Origin: Bacillota bacterium
GTDB lineage: Bacteria > Bacillota > Dethiobacteria > Dethiobacterales > Dethiobacteraceae
Length of the DNA stretch: 31,695 bases
Direction: 5' to 3'
NCBI GenBank assembly: GCA_012800215.1
Contig: JAAZJT010000014.1
Coordinates: forward strand, 1 to 31,695
The translations under genes were made by a program, and so were the position numbers. The first letter of the stretch is position 1. Every line of letters starts with the position of its first letter. This document shows, piece after piece, positions 23,356 through 30,724 of the stretch. The notes beneath the pieces were generated by a model that ran no database searches, was not told the DNA's origin, and saw only the letters and a list, made by a program, of their open reading frames with translations.

Positions 23356-24348
23356 CTATAGCAAATCTCGCCGTAATTCCGCTGCAGAACGTTTAGATAA
23401 ATAAGATAACGGAATATCAAAAACAGTTTTTGCTCCCACCTGGCCCTCTTTATTTAAGCGATATACTGCCCGGGCATAAGCTACTAAAACACTTGATGTA
23501 AATTCCGGATTACTTTCAAGCTTTAAAGAAAACTCCATCATTTGTTTATGTTCAAGTCCATGCCCTGTCCGCCCACTGTGAATAACAAAACCACCATGTG
23601 GCATTTGACTGTGCTGCTGTTTAAATTCTTCCTCTGTAATAAAATTGACTATTGTCTCATATTCGGCAAAATAATCAGGCATAGTTTTAATTCTTTGTGA
23701 TATTCTTTCTAAATCAGCACCTTCCTCTGCCACCACATAACATTCCCGTAGATGTTTTTCTCTGGCACTCAGATGGGGGTTTTCCCCGCTTCTGACGCGA
23801 TCTATGGCCTCCTGTACCGGAATTGTGTACTGCACAGCATACTTAACACCTTCGATCCTTCTAACGGCGTCAGAATGGCCTTGGCTGACGCCGCGACCCC
23901 AGAAGGTGTAATCAACCCCTTCAGGAAGAATTGCTCCGGCCAACATTCTATTTAAAGAAAATAATCCGGGATCCCAGCCAACAGATATGGCAGCAGTGGT
24001 GCCATGAGCCTTGGCCACTTTATCTACGGCAGCAAAATGCTCAGGAATTTTGGCATGATTATCAAAGCTATTTACTAAATTAAAACGTACTGCAAAGGTA
24101 GGAGTTTGTTCCGGTAAATCGGTGGCTGAACCACCGCACAAAATCATAACATCTATTTTGCCCTGATATTTGCCTGCTTCACTAATATGTAAAACCTTTA
24201 CTTTCTGATTATGAATCTGTAAACTCTCCGGAGCACGGCGCGTAAATACAGCTACCAGCTCCATATCATCATTTTGCGACAGTGCTGCCACTGCACCTTT
24301 ACCCAAATTACCATAGCCAACAATCCCAACCTTAATGCTTTCTGTCAT
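23356..24348 (-). CDS. ddh: meso-diaminopimelate D-dehydrogenase
   Basis: Reductively aminates tetrahydrodipicolinate straight to meso-diaminopimelate with NADPH, a short route to lysine and peptidoglycan. The Rossmann motif is VGIVGYGNLGKG (8-19), followed by AVFTRR, LCGGSATDLPEQTP, NSFDNHAKIPEH, ISVGWDPGLFSLNRM and GRGVSQGHSDA. The 330-residue length is typical. It lies 33 bp after the ABC permease gene, with GGAGGG before ATG, so it may share that transcript. Confidence 0.96.
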   Translation of the reverse strand: MTESIKVGIVGYGNLGKGAVAALSQNDDMELVAVFTRRAPESLQIHNQKVKVLHISEAGKYQGKIDVMILCGGSATDLPEQTPTFAVRFNLVNSFDNHAKIPEHFAAVDKVAKAHGTTAAISVGWDPGLFSLNRMLAGAILPEGVDYTFWGRGVSQGHSDAVRRIEGVKYAVQYTIPVQEAIDRVRSGENPHLSAREKHLRECYVVAEEGADLERISQRIKTMPDYFAEYETIVNFITEEEFKQQHSQMPHGGFVIHSGRTGHGLEHKQMMEFSLKLESNPEFTSSVLVAYARAVYRLNKEGQVGAKTVFDIPLSYLSKRSAAELRRDLL

Positions 24349-24381
24349 CTTTTTCCCTCCTGCTGAAGAAACTTTTCTAAC

Positions 24382-25728
24382 CTAGCTATTTCTCATGGCA
24401 TCGATGGGATCCAGTTTTATGGCCCGGTTTGCAGGATACAAACCTGCAATCAAACCAATGCCCATACTAAAAACCAAAGCAAACAAAACAAGCCAGGGCG
24501 GAATTAAGGATATCTGAAACATATTTTCCGGATCCATTCTTGAAAACATCATCGCCCCAACATATTTATTCAATAAATAAGACAAAAAATAACTTAAGCC
24601 AATACCTAGCATTCCACCCATTAGACCAATCAATGAAGATTCTGCTAAAAAAAGGGTACGTATATCTGCAAATGAAGCACCAACCACTTTCATGATGGCG
24701 ATTTCTCTTGTTCTTTCGTAAATTGACATTACCATAGTGTTAGTAATCCCTATGGCAGCAACTAAAAGCGTGATGGCACCTATACCCCCCAAAACTGCCT
24801 GCATTTGCCGCGCCACATTTTCAATCCCTTCCAGATTATCGGCCATAGAACTGGCATTAAAACCGCGATCGCGCAGTTCCTGACTAATATATTTCGCATA
24901 GCTAACATCTTGCGTGCGCACTAAAGCAAAAGAATACTGATCATCTTCCTGGCCGGGCATATCGCGAGGCAGCTGAGGCAAGCCAACCTCTTTGCCTGGA
25001 GGTACCGGGTGATTGCCACCCATTCCCTGCATTGTAAAATCCCGCATTTTTTTTATTTCTTTTATTGGCGCAAATACGGACCAAGCATATTCCATCGATT
25101 TATCACTAAGTATGCCCACCACATTAAGGCTGTATATACGCTTTTGCTGCCTCTGATTCATCAAGGTAACAGCAACACGCTTATCTAAAAGCTCCAGGGG
25201 GTCGCCTTGTTCCCATTCCATTTCCCGACCTGGCTGCTGTTTGGGGTCATGGAAATTATCTATTACTCTGCAGCCTGCCACCACATTAAATTGATCGTTC
25301 TCGTTGAGTATGCGGCCGTGTTCAACATTAAAGTCCATTAACTCCATTGTGGCAGCATCAATACCAATTAATTGTAAATAACCTGTTTTTCTACCTAGCT
25401 TAGCCTCCCCCCCTACTTCATAAGCAGGGGAAACGGCCAGTACGCCTTCAATTGCCTTAATTTCTTCAATTGCTTCATCTGTCAGCTTACGCTGTTTATT
25501 TTCTTCAGGCTCGCCCGGATAAGAATAAGCCTGATGCACCCTAATCATATTAAGGCTGCCCCATTGTTCCATTTGTTTCTTTTGTGATTCTACCAGCCCA
25601 ATACCCAAGGACAGCATCACTACTATGGCAGTAGTACCTATGATTACCCCTAAAACAGTTAAAATAGTGCGTCCTTTGCGACGCCAAAGATTACGATTAG
25701 CCAAAACAAGCAAATCATAACTCTTCAT
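24382..25728 (-). CDS. ABC transporter permease, MacB/FtsX type
   Basis: Four membrane helices arranged as one N-terminal (about 20-43), then a large extracytoplasmic MacB-PCD domain (about 44-320), then three C-terminal helices (about 325-440). The helix regions AILTVLGVIIGTTAIVV near the start and GGIGAITLLVAAIGITNTMVMSIYERTREIAIMK near the end are family hallmarks. Such permeases drive transport of proteins, lipids or peptides by transmitting motion rather than by forming a channel. I start it at ATG 25728, seven bases behind GGAGAG; it overlaps the upstream gene by 14 bp, showing tight coupling. Confidence 0.92.
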   Translation of the reverse strand: MKSYDLLVLANRNLWRRKGRTILTVLGVIIGTTAIVVMLSLGIGLVESQKKQMEQWGSLNMIRVHQAYSYPGEPEENKQRKLTDEAIEEIKAIEGVLAVSPAYEVGGEAKLGRKTGYLQLIGIDAATMELMDFNVEHGRILNENDQFNVVAGCRVIDNFHDPKQQPGREMEWEQGDPLELLDKRVAVTLMNQRQQKRIYSLNVVGILSDKSMEYAWSVFAPIKEIKKMRDFTMQGMGGNHPVPPGKEVGLPQLPRDMPGQEDDQYSFALVRTQDVSYAKYISQELRDRGFNASSMADNLEGIENVARQMQAVLGGIGAITLLVAAIGITNTMVMSIYERTREIAIMKVVGASFADIRTLFLAESSLIGLMGGMLGIGLSYFLSYLLNKYVGAMMFSRMDPENMFQISLIPPWLVLFALVFSMGIGLIAGLYPANRAIKLDPIDAMRNS

Positions 25729-27361
25729 CAAACATCTCTCCACGTTTTACTCTCTTGCGGTAGACTACCAACCCGATTAGTGCCAATATCAGGACGATCG
25801 AGCCGATTAGTAGGATTTTTCCCAAACCGCTTCGTGGTGTGTCCACAGGTCTTTCAGGGCCTACCGGCATTCCCGGATCTCTAATTTCCATCTGCTGTAC
25901 ATTTAATTCAAAGGGATACTCTGTAACTACTTCTTGGTTTGAATTATCTGTATAAGTAAAAATAACTTTTCCGGTTAATTCACCTTCTTGCTGGGGAGTT
26001 ATATATGCCTGATAAAATTCGCTTTGCCCAATTTCGAAACTTGCCAGAAAGTAAGAGGCATTTTCCTTGGGGAAATCCCCCTCTATATTAACCATTAAAT
26101 TTTTGAGGGCAACTTTTCCTACATTAACAAACTCCACACTAATGGGAGTGGGCTCGTTCAGTGCGGCAACAGGCGGCACTTCTACACCAACTACCTGCAG
26201 ACGGCTTTCCTGCAGCACTGGGATATTCACCATTTCGGAAACTGAATAAGCCGTTCCCTGCTGATCTTCATACAGTATTTCCAAAGGTACTAAATAAGTT
26301 TTAGCCGTTGCATTGGGATCCACATAAATATCTATGGACTTGGTATATGTACTTTTGGCCCCTATTCGCTCCACATAAAAGCTGTTACTGCTGTTTACAG
26401 GCGAAAATACAGTGCCGCTGGCACTCTCTTCAGACGGAATAGCCGCCAAAGAAAGCTTTAGGTTACGAACTTCCCTGTTACTACTGTTTTCTACATATAA
26501 AGTTAACTTAACAGTATCACCGGCTAGGATACTATTTTGTGATAAAGTATATTTTTTGAGGAAAACACGCGGCGTACCCACTGCTGCCGGTGCTGCTTCA
26601 ATACCTAAATCCTTAGCGGTAACAGTTATGATTTCATCAAAGCTAACTTTTTCTGTTTGCGAAAGTGCACAGGTGACATTTACAGGAATAACAAAAACAG
26701 GACTCTCTGTAGAAGTTAAACCCATTTTTATAGTTATTTCCTCACTTGCTCCTGCTGCAATATCTTTGATCTGCAAAACATTACTATTCCCTCGCAGAAA
26801 AACTTGTTCACTATTAAAATGCAGGGCGACATTTTTTGCAGCAGCAGTGCCCAGGTTTTTCAGGGAAAATTTTAAAGTAAATTCCCCGCCTTTATAAGCT
26901 GAAACACTAAATGTGCCTATCCGTAAAAGTACCAAATCCTCAAGAGTCGGTTTTTCCTGCACTTGCAATAAAAGTGCATTCACAAAATGCGTTTCTAAAA
27001 CTTCTCCGCTCTCAGCTAATATTTGCACTTGAGCAATATCCGTTAAACCAACCTGATCACATTTGCCGTATAGAATTACTTCTCTTGCCACTCCTGCTTC
27101 TAAGCCTAAAAGCAATTCACTTTCGGCCACCATTTTCCCTCCGGAGGAAAGCGCAGTTAATCGGATTTTATTACTTGTCTCAGGTGTTAAACGCACATTT
27201 ACTGCAAATTGTTCACCAACAATAAGCTGCAGTGGCTCTGTTCTTAGCAATTCTACCACTGACTTGTTGTCAGTTTGGACTTCATTAGCCTGTACTGCTC
27301 CCGCGAAGATAACAAGAATCAAGAATAAAAACAAAAAAAATGCAAATAGCTTTTTTAACAT
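25715..27361 (-). CDS. secreted CARDB-like repeat protein with C-terminal membrane anchor (COG1361-like)
   Basis: A 548-residue protein with signal peptide (about 1-25), several Ig-like/CARDB-like beta repeats (roughly 40-130, 140-250, 265-385 and 390-490), and one membrane helix at about 515-534 followed by a basic cytosolic tail. Repeat features such as FSLKNLGTAAAKNVALHF, LYVENSSNREVRNLKL and VEFVNVGKVALKNLMV recur at similar intervals. It faces outward and is encoded between the ATPase and permease of the same ABC system, so it probably acts as the extracytoplasmic adaptor or cargo-binding part. Its start codon abuts the ATPase stop. Confidence 0.85.
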   Translation of the reverse strand: MLKKLFAFFLFLFLILVIFAGAVQANEVQTDNKSVVELLRTEPLQLIVGEQFAVNVRLTPETSNKIRLTALSSGGKMVAESELLLGLEAGVAREVILYGKCDQVGLTDIAQVQILAESGEVLETHFVNALLLQVQEKPTLEDLVLLRIGTFSVSAYKGGEFTLKFSLKNLGTAAAKNVALHFNSEQVFLRGNSNVLQIKDIAAGASEEITIKMGLTSTESPVFVIPVNVTCALSQTEKVSFDEIITVTAKDLGIEAAPAAVGTPRVFLKKYTLSQNSILAGDTVKLTLYVENSSNREVRNLKLSLAAIPSEESASGTVFSPVNSSNSFYVERIGAKSTYTKSIDIYVDPNATAKTYLVPLEILYEDQQGTAYSVSEMVNIPVLQESRLQVVGVEVPPVAALNEPTPISVEFVNVGKVALKNLMVNIEGDFPKENASYFLASFEIGQSEFYQAYITPQQEGELTGKVIFTYTDNSNQEVVTEYPFELNVQQMEIRDPGMPVGPERPVDTPRSGLGKILLIGSIVLILALIGLVVYRKRVKRGEMFDEEL

Positions 27362-28051
27362 TTATTTCCCCCCTAGTTCTTCAGATACGATTTTACCGTC
27401 TACCATAAAAATTATTCTGTCAGCATAGTTGGCCACATCCCGATCATGAGTAACCATCAGTAAAGTCTGTCCTAGTTTTTTAACAGTAGTTTGAAGGCTG
27501 CACATAATATCATGGGTAGTGTGGGAGTCAAGATTTCCCGTCAATTCATCCGCAAAAATAATTCGTGGTTGATGTACTATAGCTCTGGCAATGGCTACAC
27601 GCTGTTGCTGCCCGCCACTCATTTCAGTGGGCTTGTGTTTACGGCGGTCTTTTAAACCCATATGTGTTAAAACAGCTACAGCTCGCTTCGTGCGCTCCTG
27701 TACCGGCACATTATCAAATATCAAAGGCAGCGCTACATTTTCCTGCGCCGTTAAAGAGGGAATTAAATTATATGATTGAAAAATAAAACCCATTTGCTTG
27801 CGGCGAAAGGCAACTTTTTGCCATTCCTTCAGTTTATTTAAGGTGACATTACGGAAAACTACCTCACCCCGGGTTGGCTTTTCTAAACCTGCCGCCACAT
27901 TCAACAATGTCGTTTTGCCACTGCCTGATGTGCCCAGGATGGCCACAAATTCCCCTGCCTCTACCGCTAAATTCACGCCATCAAGTGCAGTAACAATCTC
28001 TTTCCCCACACGGTATTTTTTAACAACATTACGCAATTCCAAAATTGGCAA
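27362..28051 (-). CDS. ABC transporter ATPase, LolD/MacB type
   Basis: About 229 residues with Walker A GTSGSGKTT, Q-loop FQSYNLIPSL, signature MSGGQQQRVAIARA, Walker B IIFADELTGNLDS (Leu where most have Pro) and H-loop VTHD. It powers the MacB-like exporter encoded downstream. The frame reaches ATG 28087, but the AAGGGGG there is only two bases away; TTG at 28051 is six bases behind GAGGTG and gives the normal N-terminus. First gene of the ATPase - CARDB protein - permease operon. The 28088-28190 stretch upstream shows no clear promoter. Confidence 0.94.
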   Translation of the reverse strand: MPILELRNVVKKYRVGKEIVTALDGVNLAVEAGEFVAILGTSGSGKTTLLNVAAGLEKPTRGEVVFRNVTLNKLKEWQKVAFRRKQMGFIFQSYNLIPSLTAQENVALPLIFDNVPVQERTKRAVAVLTHMGLKDRRKHKPTEMSGGQQQRVAIARAIVHQPRIIFADELTGNLDSHTTHDIMCSLQTTVKKLGQTLLMVTHDRDVANYADRIIFMVDGKIVSEELGGK

Positions 28052-28184
28052 CCTTTTCACCTCGCTACAAGTGAATATTTTGCACATAACCCCCTTATTC
28101 CTGCCGCTTTAACCCCTGGTTTGAGTAAAATAGCAATTTTTTTTCTTTTTTTGCCTACGTAAAAATATTCGCGTTTGAATAAGG

Positions 28185-28229
28185 CGAAAGTAAAAACGGG
28201 CAGGAAATATTAACATTTACTGCCCGTTT
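28185..28229 (-). terminator. intrinsic terminator of the lipid kinase gene
   Basis: Arms 28194-28203 and 28220-28229 (AAACGGGCAG with CTGCCCGTTT) pair perfectly around a 16-nt loop; on the minus strand TTTTTACTTT follows. Confidence 0.85.
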
Positions 28230-28251
28230 ATAGCTATAAAAATTAAACAAT

Positions 28252-29157
28252 TTACAAATTTTTATCGCACAATACATTTAGTCTGCCAGGTAAAATGCCA
28301 TACGTAAGCTCTTTCACTTCCTCTGCAAATAACTCTCCATCGCAGTGAGCTGGAGAAGGTCTTTCCAGGCATATTCGAATGTAAGTCGCATGAATCTCAC
28401 GAATACCTTCGGACTGTACAAATGTACCTTCTGGTGACATCGCTTTCGGTAAAACAAGCAGGGTACTTAACGCTGACTTTTTATATGCCAGGACAGCTGT
28501 AAGTTTACCATCAAAGGGGTCAGCATGAGGTGCCATATAAAACAAACCTCCGGTACGGGGAGCATTACCTACCGATATTAATGATAGTGGCCCTTCATAC
28601 TCCCCATCGTCCCATTCCACTCTAGCCTGCCAGGTTGGGTGGTGAAAGATCCCTTTTAAGGCTGCTACCAAGTAACGGGGAATACCTTTTAACCATTTAA
28701 TTTCTTGCTGAATTGTAGTGACATAAGGTTCTAAACCAATGGCTGAATTATTAACAAAATAACGATCATTTGCCTTACAGACATCCAAAGGTAGCGTTTT
28801 GCCAGCAGCTATTACCTTTGCCGCTTTTTCTAAATCAAGGGGCAGACCGAGATTACAAACCAAGTCATTTGCAGTACCTAGCGGCATAATCCCTAAAGTG
28901 CCAAGATGTTCTTCGCCATATGCCCGGGCAAGCCCATTTACGACTTCACCAATCGTACCGTCACCCCCCGCAGCAATAATCGGGGAATAGCCTTCCCTGG
29001 CGGCCTCACTTGCCAGCTGCACTGCCTGTCCGTGTTGTTCGGATACAGCCAATGAAAAATCAACACCGGCAGCTTTCAATGCTGCTGCTGCCTCCGGCCA
29101 GCGTTTTTTTGCCCGCCAACGATTCGAATAGGGGTTCAAAATTACTTTAGCCTTCAT
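28252..29157 (-). CDS. diacylglycerol kinase family lipid kinase (YegS/DgkB type)
   Basis: Phosphorylates diacylglycerol or a related lipid at the inner membrane face. The 301-residue protein has the DAGK catalytic motifs: AKVILNPYSNR at the start, AAGGDGTIGEVVNGL (about 69-83), GIMPLGTANDLVCNLGLP (about 97-114), and HCDGELF near residue 270. The last motif is typical of the C-terminal beta domain. It could work with the preceding phospholipid cycle or another lipid; the substrate cannot be read from sequence. It is monocistronic and is divergent from the riboswitch region. Confidence 0.93.
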   Translation of the reverse strand: MKAKVILNPYSNRWRAKKRWPEAAAALKAAGVDFSLAVSEQHGQAVQLASEAAREGYSPIIAAGGDGTIGEVVNGLARAYGEEHLGTLGIMPLGTANDLVCNLGLPLDLEKAAKVIAAGKTLPLDVCKANDRYFVNNSAIGLEPYVTTIQQEIKWLKGIPRYLVAALKGIFHHPTWQARVEWDDGEYEGPLSLISVGNAPRTGGLFYMAPHADPFDGKLTAVLAYKKSALSTLLVLPKAMSPEGTFVQSEGIREIHATYIRICLERPSPAHCDGELFAEEVKELTYGILPGRLNVLCDKNL

Positions 29158-29375
29158 TTGTTTTCCTTTTTGTTGTTTATTTTAATCAGTCTAAATTTTC
29201 TATTACTTATTCTCCCTGCAGCCATTATAGCATAAAGGTAAAAATAATTTCACTATATATTCATGCAATACAGGTTTTAAAAATTTTAAAAAAATAAACG
29301 ACATATTTTAACAAATAACATAAGCTGAATCGTTTATAATGAAATAAATTGAAATTAGATTACTTTGGTTAATAA

Positions 29376-29462
29376 CGAAAAGGCAAACCTATCCGAAAGG
29401 TAGGGGCGCAAAGCCACGGGTCTAAAACAGGTTAGTGCTGTTATGATAGCCGGGTTGCCGAA
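29376..29462 (+). ncRNA. cyclic di-GMP-I riboswitch aptamer (GEMM-I)
   Basis: The conserved core is clear: GGCAAACC (29382-29389), a P1b hairpin capped by GAAA (29395-29398), then GGGGCGCAAAGCCACGGGTC (29403-29422), CTAAA, a second hairpin ACAG/CTGT (29427-29440) and GATAGCCGGGTTGCCG at the 3' side (29445-29460). GGCAA and TTGCC close the outer stem. From memory of the Vc2 aptamer, the base matching G20 is G, which favours c-di-GMP over cGAMP. A TATAAT at 29335-29340 would start the RNA near 29347. The upstream stretch 29158-29334 is A/T rich and holds no gene. Confidence 0.95.
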
Positions 29463-29478
29463 ATTTGAGCAAGGTTAG

Positions 29479-29520
29479 CCTGCTTGCGCATTTTTTGGCA
29501 TGCAGGTCTTTTACTTTTAC
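29479..29520 (+). terminator. expression-platform terminator of the c-di-GMP riboswitch
   Basis: CCTGCTTGC (29479-29487) pairs with GCATGCAGG (29498-29506) with one T-T mismatch and a 10-nt loop, then TCTTTTACTTTTA. A competing hairpin, GCAAG (about 29469-29473) with CTTGC (29483-29487), would consume the 5' arm. Two exclusive structures point to control of termination before the LytTR gene. Confidence 0.7.
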
Positions 29521-29555
29521 GTTTTAATTACCATACATAAAAGGATGTGAAGTAA

Positions 29556-29933
29556 ATGTATCCAACTAAGCACTACAAGGCCGCCAGAATATCACTTAGA
29601 CAGGGTAATGAAAGAATATTTATCAGGCTGTGTGATATTATTTTCTTAGAAAAAAGTACCCGCTACACTATTATCCATACTGAAAATGGTATTTTTAAAA
29701 CACGAGATACTCTGCAGGACTTTGAGAAAAAGTTAGGTGCTTTCTTTTTCCGTTCCCATAAATCCTATCTCATTAATATTGAAAAAATTGAACGCATTAT
29801 TAACTTTTCTGGTTCCTCATACCATGAAATTAAGTTCACTAATTACGATAAGAGCGCATTTTTAAGCCGTGCTAGGATTAACGAATTATTAAAACTGCTG
29901 GAATCTGTTTATTTGATAGACACTGATCAGTAA
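29556..29933 (+). CDS. stand-alone LytTR DNA-binding domain protein
   Basis: A 125-residue protein that is almost entirely a LytTR domain (about 12-115). ERIFIRLCDIIFLEKSTRYTIIHT and FRSHKSYLINIEKIERI are the diagnostic segments. There is no receiver or membrane domain, so its level, not phosphorylation, is the likely control. The c-di-GMP riboswitch sits directly upstream. AAAAGGATGTGA precedes ATG 29556. LytTR proteins bind direct repeats, and such repeats lie about 45 bp after its stop codon. Confidence 0.94.
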   Translation: MYPTKHYKAARISLRQGNERIFIRLCDIIFLEKSTRYTIIHTENGIFKTRDTLQDFEKKLGAFFFRSHKSYLINIEKIERIINFSGSSYHEIKFTNYDKSAFLSRARINELLKLLESVYLIDTDQ

Positions 29934-29978
29934 TGCTATATACAAGCAGTTATTGATGCAATTCATGCATCATATGGG

Positions 29979-30027
29979 ACATGTTGCAGTGAACATGTTG
30001 GAACATATCTATAGTTTATGTTACAAT
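29979..30027 (+). promoter_or_regulatory. promoter with upstream ACATGTTG direct repeats, likely LytTR target
   Basis: ACATGTTG occurs at 29979-29986 and 29993-30000, 14 bp apart start to start. The second copy overlaps a -35-like TTGGAA (29998-30003); TACAAT (30022-30027) follows after 18 bp. Another 7-bp inverted repeat, TGATGCA/TGCATCA (29954-29960 and 29966-29972), lies just upstream. LytTR activators often bind repeats next to a weak -35 box. Transcription would start near 30034. Confidence 0.6.
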
Positions 30028-30033
30028 CAGGTT

Positions 30034-30232
30034 GAAATTAAATGAAAGGAAGTGAGGCAATATGGAAGTATAGCCCGCAGGTTATGTAGATTCCTTATGT
30101 AAAAACAGAATACCGGTTGGCAAAGTTATGCGTAAGATGTGATGCAAGGTGAGAAATATCATATTGTGCTTACTAGCTTAGTTGCCACTACTATTTGTAA
30201 AAGACCTGCCTGTTATCAGTGGAGGTTTTTTT
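30034..30232 (+). ncRNA. candidate structured leader RNA of unknown class
   Basis: About 200 nt without a substantial reading frame. Pairings I can see are GGCAATA with TATAGCC (30056-30062 / 30069-30075, one A-A mismatch), and a nested arm with GGCAA/TTGCC (30119-30123 / 30182-30186), GTAAG/CTTAC (30132-30136 / 30169-30173) and TGTGAT/ATCATA (30138-30143 / 30058 + 100 = 30158-30163). It ends in an intrinsic terminator. GGAAGTGAGG precedes a three-codon frame (ATG at 30062, stop TAG at 30071-30073). It matches no RNA family I recognise. It could be a riboswitch-like leader of the holin-like gene or a free small RNA. Confidence 0.45.
30203..30232 (+). terminator. intrinsic terminator upstream of the holin-like gene
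   Basis: ACCT plus CC (30204-30210, one bulged G) pairs with GGAGGT (30221-30226) around a 10-nt loop, followed by seven T (30226-30232). It lies 41 bp before the ATG of the next gene, so that gene needs read-through. Confidence 0.75.
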
Positions 30233-30273
30233 GTCTCTTAAAAAAAATACTCTGTCTGAAGGGGGGTTGAAAT

Positions 30274-30606
30274 ATGTCCGATTTTTTTACTTATGAAATA
30301 TTAAAGACGTCTACAGGTGCCATTGCCGCTACAATTATTACCGTTCATTTCTTAAAGGATATTAAATATTTACAGAACATTCCTGTTCGCTGGCTAACAG
30401 TAGTTGTGGCAGAGTGTATAGTAATACTGCCAAATATGTTAACAGAAAACTTTTACATTAATGATTTACTCCTATATATTCTTAACGGTTTGTTGGTTGC
30501 CGTGTCGGCGATAGGAGGATTACGGCTAAAAAAAAGATTTGCCCCGGATAATCAGTCGCTAAAAATCTCATCCGGGACAAATGACTACCACAAGGGTAGC
30601 ATCTAA
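30274..30606 (+). CDS. small holin-like membrane protein
   Basis: A 110-residue protein with about three membrane segments (roughly 12-28, 40-56 and 65-84) and a charged C-terminal tail (from about 85). The pattern STGAIAATIITVHFLKDIKYLQNIPVRWL resembles small phage-holin-like proteins of Firmicutes (a T-G-A motif, F-L-K, then I-P-x-R). This is a resemblance, not a firm family assignment. No endolysin, tail or other phage gene is near. AAGGGGGG precedes ATG. It lies downstream of the terminator-ended leader and the LytTR gene, so it is the likely output of that module. Confidence 0.6.
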   Translation: MSDFFTYEILKTSTGAIAATIITVHFLKDIKYLQNIPVRWLTVVVAECIVILPNMLTENFYINDLLLYILNGLLVAVSAIGGLRLKKRFAPDNQSLKISSGTNDYHKGSI

Positions 30607-30670
30607 AACTATTGTACTCTTATACAAATATAACGTAAAGAATTATTTTCTTCAAGTTCTTTTTTAAAAA

Positions 30671-30710
30671 AATACCTTCTACCAGTCTCCGGCAGACTGG
30701 TGAAGGTATT
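30671..30710. terminator. bidirectional terminator between the holin-like and 49-residue protein genes
   Basis: Arms 30671-30688 and 30694-30710 pair over 17 positions with a single bulged T (30680) and a 5-nt loop. On the minus strand seven T follow; on the plus strand TTT. Confidence 0.88.
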
Positions 30711-30724
30711 TTAATGCAACAAGA

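Noticed and set aside
26412..27225. Several plus-strand frames over 100 codons opposite the CARDB-like gene
   Set aside because: Antisense shadows; the minus-strand gene has signal peptide, repeats and anchor in one continuous frame.
30042..30089. A 15-codon plus-strand frame in the leader RNA
   Set aside because: Weak upstream site and no peptide features; the three-codon frame at 30062 has the better ribosome-binding site.
30142..30270. A 42-codon plus-strand frame ending three bases before the holin-like ATG, with several Cys and hydrophobic residues
   Set aside because: It has no good ribosome-binding site, crosses the intrinsic terminator (its Phe-Phe codons are the T run) and shows no recognisable pattern. 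I treat it as chance.
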